This document shows positions 1-12,876 of a DNA stretch of 64,000 bases, one piece after another. The notes below the pieces were generated by a model. It ran no database searches, was not told the origin of the DNA, and saw only the letters and a program-made list of their open reading frames with translations. Source of the DNA: Synaphobranchus kaupii (Eukaryota; Chordata; Actinopteri; Anguilliformes; Synaphobranchidae); contig CM056381.1 of assembly GCA_029718625.1 (NCBI GenBank), forward strand, positions 277,768 through 341,767, read 5' to 3'. A program made the translations under genes and the position numbers. Position 1 is the first letter of the stretch. Each line of letters opens with the position of its first letter.

Positions 1-2067
1 ATGAGAGAGACCCGTATTCTACGAGGGGGTATAGCTACATCAGTGGAGAATGCGTTTCCGCATGCAGACCAGAGATACCCACGGCCTCACATTCATCCAA
101 ACCGCCGTACTAATGAAAAATACATAGCTGTTGTTGCCAAAGGCTACGAGAAGCAGAAAAAACGGCGTTCCCTAATGGCCGGTGCTTCTTCAACACATTT
201 TGTTTTCCATCTTCTCATTCTCTGGCCTCATTACGACCTCCATCTCCCCGGACATGTCTTCTGTCTTTTTCTTTTCTTTTTTTACACCTGGGTTGGAAAT
301 GTACAGGTAGCGGTTATATTAACACAGGTGTCATTGCAATTCGAGCGGCACCTTGATTAAGGTGCTTCTCCCAATAAGGAGCACAGCTTGATAATAAGGT
401 CAGGGGGAGGGAACAAAGTCAGCTGGTGGGTGTAATAAAAACAAGACTGAAGACGTCCTCAAAAGTTCTGCAACAATTTATTATTATCCCTCTGGCAAAG
501 CGGCCGGGGCTATCTTGGGATTTGAATGAAACAAGCTAAAACTGTCTGATCGTTAAAAACGGACCGACTCTCTTTTTGCTGGTTTCTCTGCGTGTCTCTG
601 TTGGTAGTTTACCCTCCTTTAAATCATTGTTTTCATAGAGAAAAGAGGAAAACGCATATTCCATAAAATAAACCTGCCTCAAGATACAAGCAGACACGGG
701 TCATCTGTTTTCCATGTGGAGTAATAGGTCTATTTTTATTTTAAATGTGAAATACAGCTGTATGTGTTCCCAGTGCTCCGCAAGTTTCTTAGATGAAAGG
801 CCAGTGCGCTCAGTGAAAAATGCTAACTTCCTACTTACTGAAAAGTTACTCAAATAATTATTAATCTAAAAACCATTCTGTCATTGTGCACATCTATACC
901 TTCCCTGATACTTTAATTTGTTTTAAAAAATAAATCAATAGAAAAGGATTGATGATGCTTTTGGTACACTTAATTGAAAATGGCGAGGAGTACAGATTAC
1001 TCATCTAAATTACCATGGATTATATCACCCTGTAAGCATATACTTTTGTTGTACCTGCCGTTAGATACCCAGTCACAGATCAAGATAACTGGATAACTGC
1101 AAAAAATCTTTAAACCTCAACTAAACCGCTGAACTCAATTTTAGATTGATTAGTTCTGACAGACTGGAAAGTCTATCTGTAGGGAGAGGGTGCGTTAAGA
1201 GAGTTCAGTTGGAGCCCAATGCATTTTGTATCTGTAAGTAGCTAGTGAATGTTACCAATATTACTTTCATGCATATTGATTGGAAATTTAAAGTAATTAC
1301 ATAAAGTATATATTAACATGCTCTATATTCCTACCATACACTACACAGGTGTCTACTAAAAGGACTTAATAAAAAGTAAACTAGTATCACTAGTCGTGCT
1401 GTACTCTACTTACCGCATTGCTGGTGTACAATTTTACACAGGCAACACAGGGTGGCATATGCACTGGTGGGATCCTCTCAGTGGGTTTAATGAATTGGAT
1501 ATTAGACTTAAGGACATGCTGTTGAGGCCTGTGTTTGGGGAATTTACTGTCAGAGAATGGCAATTTGGACGCTGTGGATGAAAGCGGCGGTGAGTGGGCC
1601 TTGCCATCTCCCGCTGTAAGGGTTTGCCCGCGATCACACCTGAGCCTCCGCTAGCCGAGCCCCGGGGCCGCCGCGTTGCCGTGCCTACGGAACGGAACGG
1701 GGCGGGGTTTCCGCTCTCATTGTCATTGACGGGCCCGGCCTGTCTGCCCATTCCCCAGTTGAAGGTTACGGGAAGGGGGGTGTTAAAGCTGGCCTGGCCT
1801 GGTTTTGTCTGGCGACCGTATACCTCCAGACAAGGCCTCCGTCTCCGCAGCTGCGCGTAATCACAAAAATACCCACGATACCAACACGGGTTCACACTGG
1901 AGGTGACGCATGCCAGACGATGCTTTATTTAGAAGTCCCAGATATGTCAGAAATTGCCGTCTCACACTGCGACGGCGGTGTCTGGGGCAGGCGAACTAGC
2001 GTGGTGTCACGGTGAAATCATTAGCGCCCTTTGAGAATTTTATGAATGTCATATAAAGGAAAAAGGT

Positions 2068-2092
2068 GGGGGGGGGGGGGGGGGGGGGGGGG
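2068..2092. repeat. poly-G run (25 bases)
   Basis: Uninterrupted G25 directly after AAAAAGGT. Long G runs are prone to length error in assembly. Confidence 0.95.
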
Positions 2093-3396
2093 CGGGGATT
2101 AATGGAGCCCTTAAAACAACCCATAGCCAACCCTTTCTGGTGACCATGATTGCGAATAATCCCACAGAAATAGGCCAGGACACTGATGTACAAGAGGCAC
2201 GACGTAGCATGAATAGCAATGCGAGAGCACACGCGCTGTATTTACCCAGAAGACAGAACAGCAGAATCAGCAGCTGTGGCATCTGAAATGAAGTGAACCC
2301 CCATCCTGCATCCCCACAAGGCAATCCTCGAGCTCTACCGTCACGCCTCTTACACACTCTATTGATTATTTATCAGTGCTTTTTCGCGTCAAGGTGAACT
2401 CAAGGCACATTGCGTAAGAGCGCTATCCGTGCCTGCACGGCAAACAACGCGCCAAGCCGCCTCTTTCGGACGCTCGGCGCATTGATTTAAATGAGACTGA
2501 CGTTACTGCCTGCTCGGCTTAAATTAGAAATAAGAAGGGCTGCTGACTCAATAGCAGGTTAAAAACTCTTAGTGAAATGATGAAAGAGTAAATTTGACAC
2601 GGACGCTTTCGGCGGGGAGAAGCCCGGCAGGGCCGGGGAATAGAGGATTGTAGCGGGAAGACAAAGCGCTGATTCAGCGCACCGTGTCGTACTCACGGTA
2701 GCGGCCGGCGAGCAGGAAAACACAGAAAGGTGCTCAGCATTGTTGATCTTTCCTGCACTACAACGTCAGTGGCTATGACATCACATCCCATCTGTTTCCC
2801 AGAAGTTCCATTCCTCTCGCACGAGCACAGGCGATCCTAAAACCTGTCAATGTTATTAATGTCAACATAGGCCTTTGAGATATTCCACCCTATAAATACT
2901 GCCATTTCCTCCAGCAATTGTTCTCTTAGTAAAATAGAAAGAAGCCATTGATCAGCTGAGATCCTGTAAATGTGTCCAGTTTTTTTTTAGTAGCCTCAAG
3001 ATGGGGTACAAACAGCTAGCTTTTTGGACTGTGTAAAACAAGCTCTTAACGCACGCACACACACATTTCTTTAACTGTGGAGGATGAATGCAATCTAGGC
3101 CCATGTCTTTTTGTGTTAAAAGAGGTAATAGGCTGCATTTTATGAATGTCACTAAAATGATGGATTGAGCCGAGAGAAAATAAATTAAACACTGTCCTCT
3201 AGTGGTAGTCAACATAATATCAGCTCTGCATATCAATATCATACCCTCTCTAATCCTAAAATTATGAACTGTTTATTATTTAATTGTTTAATTTAAATTG
3301 TACTACAATCCCTGATGTTTGTTAACATAGTAGGCCTGAGGTAAAGCAGTTTATGATATTACTTGTCTCTGTCTCTCATCCACAAGATACACAGTA

Positions 3397-3514
<118 letters not shown>

Positions 3515-5157
3515 CCTCTGACGCTATTTTTCAGATTTGAGCAAAAATGACATGTACACAGTAAATTATAGCAGAGCTTTGTTTGAATTAAGGTGTAATG
3601 TTTTTCTTGAACATCAAAGGCAGATGTTGTGATCTATCATGTCGATATAAATATCCGACAACAAATTCAGCGAAATATAAGATCCTGAGAAATATGACTG
3701 CGTATTTACATAAAATAAGCCTGGATTATCACTCTGCTGTCAGTTTGGGATGTTTACAGTTTTCCATATTAATCACTGCATAAAACTGTCCAATTCTGGC
3801 GATGGTTCTGATGTTTTTTTATTATCTCCATATGAGTTACTGCCTTCAGGGTGTTTGATTTTATTTTCTGTGAAGTTGTATGTCCTAATTAAATCTTGAA
3901 CATGACACTACACATCGTCTTGGCTAGCATAAAGGTACTCATTGATTATTAAGAGATTAAACAGATAAAACAATTTGAAATAAAGGTAGCTAGGTCCTGC
4001 TCAGACAGTCCCGTTTCTATGACCTTGGCCAAGCATTATTATAGTCACACAAATGGAAAGACAAATAGACTCGTTCATCATTATTACGCATACCAATGTG
4101 ACCCAAGGAGATGACTGCTTGAGAATCCAAAGGACACAGCTGAAGCGGTAACAGGCCCATTTCGCAAAGACCAAAATGACCCGTTGTCTGTGTTCGCAGC
4201 ACGTCGACTAGGCCTACATATTGTTGCCATTTTTAGGTGTACAGAAAATCACTCCTCATCAATATCCAATGCTGTATAGCATAGTGGCCAGTGATATGGC
4301 AAACCGCTCCCGCTAACAAATTTCCGGGCACGGAAATAGCATAATAAGAAACAAGTCCAAGAGAGTGCTGCACGGGGCGTTTCTCTGTTGGCAAGAGATC
4401 ACTGTGTAATAATGTGTTGATCAATACGTTCGGAGGCTTCAGAGCCAAACCCTGCAATTCAGAGCGAACGTTTTTGGATTCAGCTTATCGTTACAGTAGA
4501 GGCCTACAGCCCAGCGCACATCCATTCAGAATCTGTGTCCTTGCCTGAACCGGAACGTTTTTGGGACAATATTTTTCATCTGTGCCCAGAAACTCATTTA
4601 GAAATGGAACACACTCACTCATATATTATCGTCTTTTTTTTTACGATCATCTCTCTGAGGCTCAATGCTATACCACACAGGCTGGAATGGGAGAGATGGG
4701 AATTTATTTTCATGCCACGTTCTGTGCCGTGTGAAGTATTTCACACGTCTTTTTCCTCGGGCAAACCATTTCACGACCGGCCCTGCATCTGCTAAATCCA
4801 CACTCTTTATGAAACCGGGGACCGACCACAGGGCAACACCGCTCACTTGCTTCAATGAATGCTGCTGTGTGTATGTGTGTAAGGGGGCGCGGGCTTGACC
4901 GCTTGTCCGCTTGTCCGCTGACCTACTGAGACAGTTGTGCCTCTGTTTGGACGCAGGGAAAAACTTTTAAATGTATCAGGAATGCCACGGGGAGAAGGGG
5001 TGCCCAAATATGGGGCTGCATGTGTGTAAGCTTTGGTCGTCCCAGCAGCCTGTCACTCATCCTACAGATTATTTTTATATTTTTATTTTTGGTGCTGGAG
5101 ACTAGGCCACTTATAACCGCCGTACCAAACATAGATAGTGCTTGCGGATTAGGGTGT

Positions 5158-5330
5158 CATGTCAAGTCAAGTCAAACTTTATTTGTATAGCACTTTTCAT
5201 ACACAGAGCATCACAATGTGCTTTTTCATAGAAAAAGGGTAAAAACAATGGGAATAAATTCAATAAATAGATACGTTAATAAAATAAATAGAAATCGGAG
5301 GCGCATCTATCTCTCACTATCATACAACAA
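5158..5330 (+). repeat. dispersed fish repeat (TTTATTTGTATAGCAC type)
   Basis: Begins with a GTCAA tandem, then TTTATTTGTATAGCACTTTT and an ATGTGCTTTTTCATA segment. This pattern is common at retroposon tails in fish genomes. A related copy lies at 15213. The right boundary is uncertain. Confidence 0.5.
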
Positions 5331-6900
5331 GGAGGAAATAAACTAATCACAGGTTATTGAAAGGAGAAATGTTGTCAGCCTAGTCTTAAGAGAGGCTGTG
5401 TACCTCATTGCTTTTCAGGTTTTTGACAGCATGGCCATTAGGGCCGCTGTTGTTGAAGACGGCTAGATAAGGCCCATTATTATAGTGTTATAAGTGTGGC
5501 TCCCCTATGGAATGGTAAGAGCACACAGGACACAGCGGAGCGCTTCGCGGTCTGACTGAAATTCTAGCTTTGTGACCGTTGGTTGCAGTGTTTCCCAAGC
5601 TCTGAGCCAACGGGGAGCTTTGTAACAGCACTTAGCCCTTTACTGCTGTTTATGTGCGTCTCTAGGACCCATTTAGAGGTCAGAGTTTACTGGCTCCCTA
5701 AGGACCGTCTCATTTCCATGCCAGTGTGGATGAATTTTATGACCTGATAACATTGCCGCTTTTTTTCAACGCCGGAGTGCTCTAAAGGTATGTAAACAGA
5801 GATCACGTCGCTCTTTTATTCTGCAAATATTACAGAATTAAATTGCAGTTCTGGAAAGGAAAACCCTTATGGAAAAAGAATACACTGGAGTATATTGTAA
5901 ATATATCAAAATTATTGTCACAATATATTTAAAATATACTGCAGTATATTGCATTTCCATAAAAGAAAGGTGACTTTGAAGCAAATGAAGGACAAACCAC
6001 ATATATGCTAGTGTTGAAATTACAAGGTCATAGTTTTGTGCCAGTGTGTTTGTTTATATAAATATAAATATAAAATGTATGTATGTAGGCTATGCATATA
6101 CTCAGTAGTAATTATATTTCCATGATGCGTTTGCAGTTAGCCTGGGCCAGACCCTGGAGTCATGCACGGTGCCCCAGTCCGCCCACACGTTCAGGACAAT
6201 GTTGGAGATGCAAATTAATCTCGACGGCTTGGGAGACTACAGGGACGCCTGCTGGAGAGGCTCTTGGGGTAACAGGCTCCACGTAGACCTGGCCAGCTTG
6301 AAACCATGGCCCTGGAGAGCTCCAGTATTGAAATCAGTTCAAATTAATTCAACTTGGCACTTTCCACTTGTTTTGAGTCGAGCTTTAATGGCTACCAGAA
6401 TCTACAAGCTTTTTAGTCATTATAACGTGACAAACAAAGGCCTCCTATGTCATAATGACCATGCTGCTCAAGAGTGGTGTTGCTACAGGGCTAGGTTTCA
6501 ATCAACATTTTCCTTCCCTTAATACTTAAGTGTTGCTTTTTTCAACGCAAACAGGATTTATTTAATTGATTTTGCTGATCATCAATTGTGGACAGACACA
6601 GTCCCTCGTACATGAATAGTATAGAGCTGCATCTGATTGATCGAGCCGCACCATAAGTACCATAAGGCTGAGGGCGATTTTGTAGTTGAAGTTGTGTTTA
6701 AGAATCAGTCGGCTCTTCTAGTCACTTTAGCGAGACGCCGCGGCGGATTTAAACCTTTGAAATGCAATTGCAGGCAGCAGCAGCGGAGAGAAGGGCCTGT
6801 CTCTAGGAGATAAGGTCATATCTACACTGGGTAAACCTGACTGCAGCACTGCCTGGACCCTCCTGTGGGATAAGGCCGCTTTAGAAGGTACTGTGGGTAA
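5331..6900. other. upstream flank without recognised gene
   Basis: AT-rich sequence with a higher-complexity island at about 6120-6330 that includes an octamer ATGCAAAT (6208-6215). No coding exon could be supported. The island could be conserved non-coding DNA, but that needs alignment. Confidence 0.4.
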
Positions 6901-6902
6901 AC

Positions 6903-6904
<2 letters not shown>

Positions 6905-6998
<94 letters not shown>
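6905..6998. repeat. (TG)47 microsatellite
   Basis: Perfect TG repeat, followed after a short spacer by a CT-rich tract. Confidence 0.98.
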
Positions 6999-7001
<3 letters not shown>

Positions 7002-7016
7002 AAATGCAAACACATA

Positions 7017-7313
7017 ATCTCTCTCTCTCTTTTTTGCTCTCTCTCTTACTCTCTATCTCTCTCTCTGTCTCCCTCTCTCTCTCTTCCCTCCCTCTCTCTC
7101 TCTCGCTCCCCCCCCCTCTCTCTCTCTTCCCTCCCTCTCCCTTGCTCTCCTCCCTCTCTCTCTCTCGCTCCCCCCTCACTCTCTCTCTTCCCCCCCCTCC
7201 CTCGCTCTCCCCCTCTCTCTCTCTCTTCCCCCCCTCTCCCTCGCTCTCCCCCCTCTCTATCTCTCTTCCCCCCCTCTCCCTCGCTCTCCCCCCTCTCTCT
7301 CTCGCTCTTCCTC

Positions 7314-7345
<32 letters not shown>

Positions 7346-7378
7346 GTCTCTCTCTCTCTCTTCCCCATCTCTCTCTCC
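7017..7378. repeat. CT-rich polypyrimidine tract
   Basis: About 360 bp of almost pure pyrimidine made of CT, CCCCCT and CTTCCC variants with few other bases. It creates false Ser-Leu frames on + and Arg-Glu frames on -. It is followed by ATCCAAATCCAAAAATGTTT, a motif that also follows the CT tract at 41.8 kb. Confidence 0.95.
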
Positions 7379-8500
7379 AAATCCAAATCCAAAAATGTTT
7401 TATTGGCAGGAAATACTTCGTATTAAATATTACCAAAGCGTATAGTACTACAAACAACAATAACCACAACAGTATAATGAATAATAATAATAATTACAAC
7501 AATAATAATAATTAAGTAACAAAAACATTATTAAACATAAAAAAGTCTGAATCTTAATGTTATCTCAGATGATTATAATTCACACTAGTGTGACTGGCCA
7601 GGTAACAGTGTAGTCAACTTTGTAATAAACAATTACATGCTTCATTTAAAAAAAAAATACTAATATTTGTATATATGAATATATACAAAATATAAAATAT
7701 CAGTTGAACCTGTAGTAACAGCTGAAATTTTAAATGCCACCTTAACACATTATTCAAGTAGGCAAGTATATATAAGCAGTATAGAGGACTCTACGTCAGT
7801 GTACCGTGACAGAGATCTGTGATCTGCTTTTTGCTGAATAAGTGAGGGGACTTCCATTTATCCTCCTGGGGGAATTAAAGGAAATCCATTTGATGCGTCT
7901 CAGCTGATAAGGCGAAATAAAGGTCACGTTATTAACTGCTACAGGCAGGTGGCATTTGCAACTCAGCAAAATCCGTCTGGCGAAACCCACCTTCTCCGTT
8001 TGACCTTCATTGTTTGGGCTCGTGGTTTATGCTCCCTTTGCAATTCAACTCATATCTCACTCACTACCTTCTATCCTACTGAGACCTGACAGAAAAAAAA
8101 AAGTCTTAAGTATTTTACCTTTTTTTTGACATACAAGTGTCTTGGATAACAAAAACGTGTTGCAGGGAAAATATTTTCAATGGTATTATTTATTTTGTTT
8201 TTATTGAATGTCCCTGGTAGTGCAGGTTTCAGCGTATCGTCATTTATGGTTCTCGAGATTTAGACCAGAGACTCGTGTCCCCTACAGGGGATAAAAATGA
8301 ATTGCCGGGTCTTAGGAGGCTATTGGACGACTCTCGGTCTTTCTTTGTAATGGGCAAAATGATGCTCCTCGTAGACAGGTGTTACGAAATGGGTCATTTT
8401 TGAGGAAAGAGGAGTAGCGGAAAACTTTATCCTGCTAAGGTTGACATCAAATCAAAACATCGACTGATTTTTAATTACGAACCGTGTGGTCAAGGGAACT
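7379..8500. other. AT-rich flank, no gene recognised
   Basis: Begins with a TTTTATTGGCAGGAAATAC-type repeat end next to the CT tract, then AT-rich DNA with ATA/AAT clusters. No coding signal was seen. Confidence 0.5.
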
Positions 8501-8504
8501 GCTT

Positions 8505-8785
8505 ATTGCCATATTCTTCTTCTACACTTCCTGGAGCACTCATTCATATTCTTCTTCTACACTTTCTGGAGCACTCATTCCATTGAGCACTCATTCATAT
8601 TCTTCTTCTACACTTCCTGGAGCACTCATTCCATTGAGCACTCATTCATATTCTTCTTCTACACTTCCTGGAGCACCTATTCCATTGAGCACTCATTCAT
8701 ATTCTTCTTCTACACTTCCTGGAGCACTCATTCCATTGAGCACTCATTCATATTCTTCTTCTACACTTCCTGGAGCACTCATTTG
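8505..8785. repeat. 51-bp minisatellite, about 5-6 copies
   Basis: Unit begins CACTCATTCATATTCTTCTT and includes TCCTGGAGCACTCATTCC. The first copies are shortened. Because 51 is divisible by three, the array yields periodic open frames in two + frames with no coding meaning. Confidence 0.93.
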
Positions 8786-8789
8786 TGAT

Positions 8790-10650
8790 TATCTGGGTGG
8801 TTGGTCACATTAATGGGTTTTTTTTTTTGTTTTTGGTTTTTTTGCATTGGCCTTTTCTATAAATTGGTGGTTGGAATGATATGTAATTACTGCAAACTAT
8901 GAATTATGAGATTTTTGTTGAAAGCAGCGCAAATATAGATGAAGCAAGCTTTTCCCCCTGCGCCGTTCTCCACGAACTATCTCCCTTTTTGTGCTTTCCG
9001 TGTCTACTGTCGAATATCGGCAGGGTGATGGGCATCGCAGGCCTCCAGTCAGCCAGTTTCCTGACTTCCAGAACGTCAGCCTCGCGTTCTTTCGTGCCTT
9101 CCTTTTGCTGGTAGGTCAGGCTGCAGGGAGAGACACGGTGAAATGCAGACCAGGGGAAAATATATAAATAAATTCAAGTATCAGTGCAATGTACGACTGA
9201 ACGTTTCTACATGCTGAGCACATTTTTATTTCAATGGTGAATCATGGCGAACAGACTTCTCCCTACTGGAACAGATCATGAGGGACAGTCCCTACTTTCC
9301 GTGATTGACGGTTATGTTTCTCCGTACAGACGCTTACCGCTGACGAACAGCTGGACGCTGAAGAGGGATGAACGTGTCTCCTTTCAGCGTCGCTGACGAT
9401 CTGCATTGGAAATGGAATGACCCTTGACCCTTGACTGACAATGTTTTTACGCAAGTATGAGCAAATGGCATGACCAATACATTTTTAAAGGAACAGTTAG
9501 ATAGCAACAAGAACACATATATATGTACTATTAGTGTACCTAACCCCAGCAATGGCTGAGCTGGAACTTGGCTTATTTCAAAGGTAGTCTGAACTTTAAA
9601 TTGCCCTGTAAAAGGTTGCTTCAAAAGCAGCTTTTTTTTTTTTTTTTTAAAGAAAAACCCTGCAGCAGTCCAAAGCAATTTTAGTAGGACATCATACCGT
9701 ACATACCTGCGAATGACTTCAGTTTCCAAGAGCTGACAGTAAGCCCCCATTGTATTGTTACTGCCCTACATTTATCACAATGTCCAGCAGACCAATACCT
9801 TTACAAATGTAACCTGATATCAGTGTTATTGCTAAAGCCATCTTTAAATGAATTACTCTGGAAGTACCACCATGAAGTAAATGCAATATGCAATATTATA
9901 TGCACAAAATGAATGACATTATGCACCAGCAATACTAACAAGGGTAATTGCATAACTACTAGATTGTGGCACCCACAGGATTATGGATATAGGAAATATA
10001 CACTGTGTCGACCCATCAAACTTCATCACTTCACAGAGACTGCTCTCCAACCACATAATATTAATGTTTTTTTTGTTTTTTTTAAAATACAGTCTTGAGG
10101 AATTGTTTGCCATTTTCTCTCCTGGTGAGAAAGAAAACACTGCCACCTGCTGGCTGTATGAAGACTTTCTATCTTCCCTACATCTGAATGAAGCTTTTGC
10201 AATGCACGTAGCTCTTACAGAAAAAAAAACTATACTATTTCAAGTTGCTTATACTAGTTACAATGCTTGTCATGCCACATAAACACATAATATCAGAAAA
10301 TGCATTTAAATGTGTGCAATTACAATCCACGTGCCATTCCAAAGTACCCCAATCTCCATGATGAGTGAGGTCCCTCTCATCTCTTTATTGAGTCAGTCTG
10401 GTAGGGTTTCATTGTCATTGCTTCTTTTACATTTTTCATCATGCGGTGAAAGGCAGGCACCACGTACCCAAAACCCACAGTCGGGAGCGTAGATCCAAAT
10501 TTGTGAAAGTCTGTGCTGTGCTCTGGAGAAATATAGGGCCTGGGGCCTCTGTCCACACAGCAAGGAGACTGGACTGTAGTGATAATGGGAAAGAATTGCA
10601 TATTTATCAATAACACGTTGTGTTTGTTGCCGTGTTGAGTCGCAAAACCT
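8790..10650. other. flank without recognised gene
   Basis: Non-coding sequence with T and A runs (8821-8850, 9631-9649). Nothing recognisable was seen in either strand. Confidence 0.5.
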
Positions 10651-10869
10651 AATCAATTGAAGACCCTGGTGCTAAAAGTACTGAAGTCACATTTTTAGAC
10701 AATTCAAGTTGAGCATAGAAACATGTTGTACTTGTTTAGCTAAGTCCACCCTATAAATATTGTTAACAGAAAAGGTGCCTAAGCAATGCATAAAAACAGC
10801 AAAAGTTTTAATGGCTGATTTTATGGATCAATTATATTTTCGGATTAGATTTTCTCAAAACAGACATTT

Positions 10870-12053
10870 TGTAACGTCCCGTTCCATGCATTCCCCACTG
10901 GTCAATTAGTCAATCACCCTCGGTTACATTCCTCACGCTTTCCTGATTGTTTCCAATCACACTCCCCTATTTAACCCACCTGCTGTCTCCCCTCCAGTGT
11001 TGGTTCATCACTTGTGTTACCTTCCTTTCCCTGTTTGCTTCTCAGTAACGTACCTCGTTTGTATCCTGGTCTCCTGTTTTCTAGTCCTGTTCGCTAAAAC
11101 TCTGCTGTGGGGTTTTTCCTGTTAGCTCCTCTGTTCCAGAACCAACTGTTTGGTGATTATCCAGTCCTGTCTGTTGCGGTTTGCTCTGCCTTCATCCTGT
11201 CTACTTTAATTATCAGCCTCACCTGTACCTTCCAGTCTGTAGCAGTACGACTCCCTGTGTGTGTTGCGGTACCTCTGCTCCCAGCTAACGTTGCGCCCGC
11301 AGTAGGGTGTTCTGCCTCTCCACCCTACAGTGGTTCCTGTCCGGCCGTGGCTACCTCCATTGCTGCGGTTACGGTCCCAGCCTCCACTGTGGCCCAGCTA
11401 CCCCAACCGGGCCAACCTGAGCTCCGCTACTCTGCTCTACCCTGTCGTGTCCTGCCCCATACCTACCTCTGCCTTCAGTCCTGTGCCAGTTCCAGTTCGA
11501 ACCGCTCCAGTCCCGTGATCCAGTTCCTGTTGGACCTCCCGGTCCAGTTCCAGTCCAGTTCCGGCTTGGAACGACCCCGCGATCCAGTTCCTGTTGGACC
11601 CCCCGGTCCAAATCCAGTCCGGTTCCGGTTCGGAACTCGCCTCCTGTATTGAGTCCAGTTCCGGCTTGGAACAACCCGTCGTTCCCGCGATCCAGTTCCT
11701 GTTGGACCTCCCGGTCCAGATCCAGTCCGGTTCCGGTTCGGAACTCACCTCCCGTGCCAAGTCCAGTTCCGGCTTGGAACAGCCCGTCATTCCCGTGATC
11801 CAGTTCCTGTTGGACCTCCCGGTCCAGAACCTGTCCAAGTTCCGGTTTGGAACTTTCAGGGGTGATCAAGTCCAGCTCCGGCTTGGAGCAGTTCGCTGTG
11901 CGGAAGGACTTCCTCTAACCACCCTAGTGATTCTGTTGTGTATATTCTCTGTACGGCTTGGGACTACCCCAAGTCCCTTTAATAAACTCCCTTTTCTGTT
12001 CCCCCTTGTCTGAGTCGTTGCACTTAGGTCCAGCCTTATTCAGGATCGTGACA
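10870..12053 (+). mobile_element. solo LTR of an LTR retrotransposon
   Basis: Starts TGTAACG and ends CGTGACA, and is flanked on both sides by CATTT (10865-10869 and 12054-12058), a 5-bp target duplication. It carries TATTTAA near 10968 and AATAAA at 11981-11986, as expected for a + strand LTR with promoter and polyadenylation functions. No internal gag/pol region follows, so it is probably the product of LTR-LTR recombination. Repeats of about 108 bp fill its central part. Confidence 0.9.
11517..11900 (+). repeat. about 108-bp tandem repeats inside the LTR
   Basis: GATCCAGTTCCTGTTGG recurs at 11517, 11581, 11689 and 11797 (spacings 64, 108, 108), each followed by related GGTCCAG...TTCCGG...GGAAC sequence. 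This is internal expansion of the LTR, not a gene. Confidence 0.85.
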
Positions 12054-12086
12054 CATTTAGTACTTTTAGCACCAGGGTCTTCAATT

Positions 12087-12871
12087 CCATTTTGAAATAC
12101 ACTTGGAAAATATACCCAAGTGGCATGAAATAATATTAGAAATAATGAATATGACGGGCGCAAAATGACAAACTCAAAAGACTCACCCAGTCTTTTTTTC
12201 CCAAGTCTCAACTCTACAGTTCTTTCAGAACAGCTCCTCGAGCTTCTGTAATGGTGAATGCCATCAATTAGACACCTTTTGCCAACATGGTAAGTCACAG
12301 GTAGCCCAAGGCTGGGATAAAATGTCCATTCAGATGCAGATATCATATTAGCATCTGTAAAAAAATTAAAAGATGTAAAATTGAATTCAGCTCTCAACTT
12401 GCGAGCAAAAAATTTTTTATATATTTTTTTCTTTTTCTAATTTATTTCTCACGAAGGGAATATGATTTATTGCACTGCAGATGATCGAATTACACGATTA
12501 TGTACGCTATCACAAAGCATTCACACAGCACTCGATCATTACAGGTTGCTGAAAGGTTGTTATGGCGAGAGGACGACAGACTAACGCTTCACAATGCCTT
12601 AAACAGACAGGCAAACCCCTTAGAGAAACAGTTAACGGTTGGTGTTATTGCCAATGATGGCAGGCCTTCCTGCTGGATTACGTGCCATGCAGTAAAACGC
12701 TCAGCGGTAATTCAACTCTCACAGAGTTGAGTTGAGTCCAACAGGGATCAAATGTACTCTATACGACTAAAATGTACACAAACAGGGCTGATTTAACAAT
12801 GAAACTTGTGCCGTGTCTGAGATGCTTGTTCCAGAATGCTGTGGAAGTCGTTTCTTTATCAGTCTTACGGT
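12087..12871. other. spacer between the two solo LTRs
   Basis: About 0.8 kb of AT-rich non-coding sequence with no recognised element. Confidence 0.5.
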
Positions 12872-12876
12872 GGCTC

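Larger units (their letters stand above)
10655..12086. mobile_element. MITE with 28-bp terminal inverted repeats, split by an LTR
   Basis: Left end 10655-10682 (AATTGAAGACCCTGGTGCTA...) is the exact reverse complement of 12059-12086. Removing the LTR and its duplication leaves an element of about 240 bp. The superfamily is not recognised; the terminal AATT is palindromic, so the target duplication cannot be separated from the ends. Confidence 0.85.

Noticed and set aside
1..360. 119-codon frame at the window edge
   Set aside because: No recognisable domain, biased composition towards the end, and no splice or promoter support.
6092..6522. Two overlapping + frames of 64 and 117 codons
   Set aside because: No family resemblance and no matching splice sites. 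The higher complexity could equally be conserved non-coding DNA.
6727..7445. Ser/Leu-rich + frames and Arg/Glu-rich - frames
   Set aside because: Translations of TG and CT microsatellites. The same applies to 28286-28545 and 41633-42155.
11107..11869. Frames of up to 181 codons rich in Pro/Gln/Ser (+) or Gly/Thr/Glu (-)
   Set aside because: They lie within a solo LTR and its 108-bp tandem repeats and show no gag/pol similarity.
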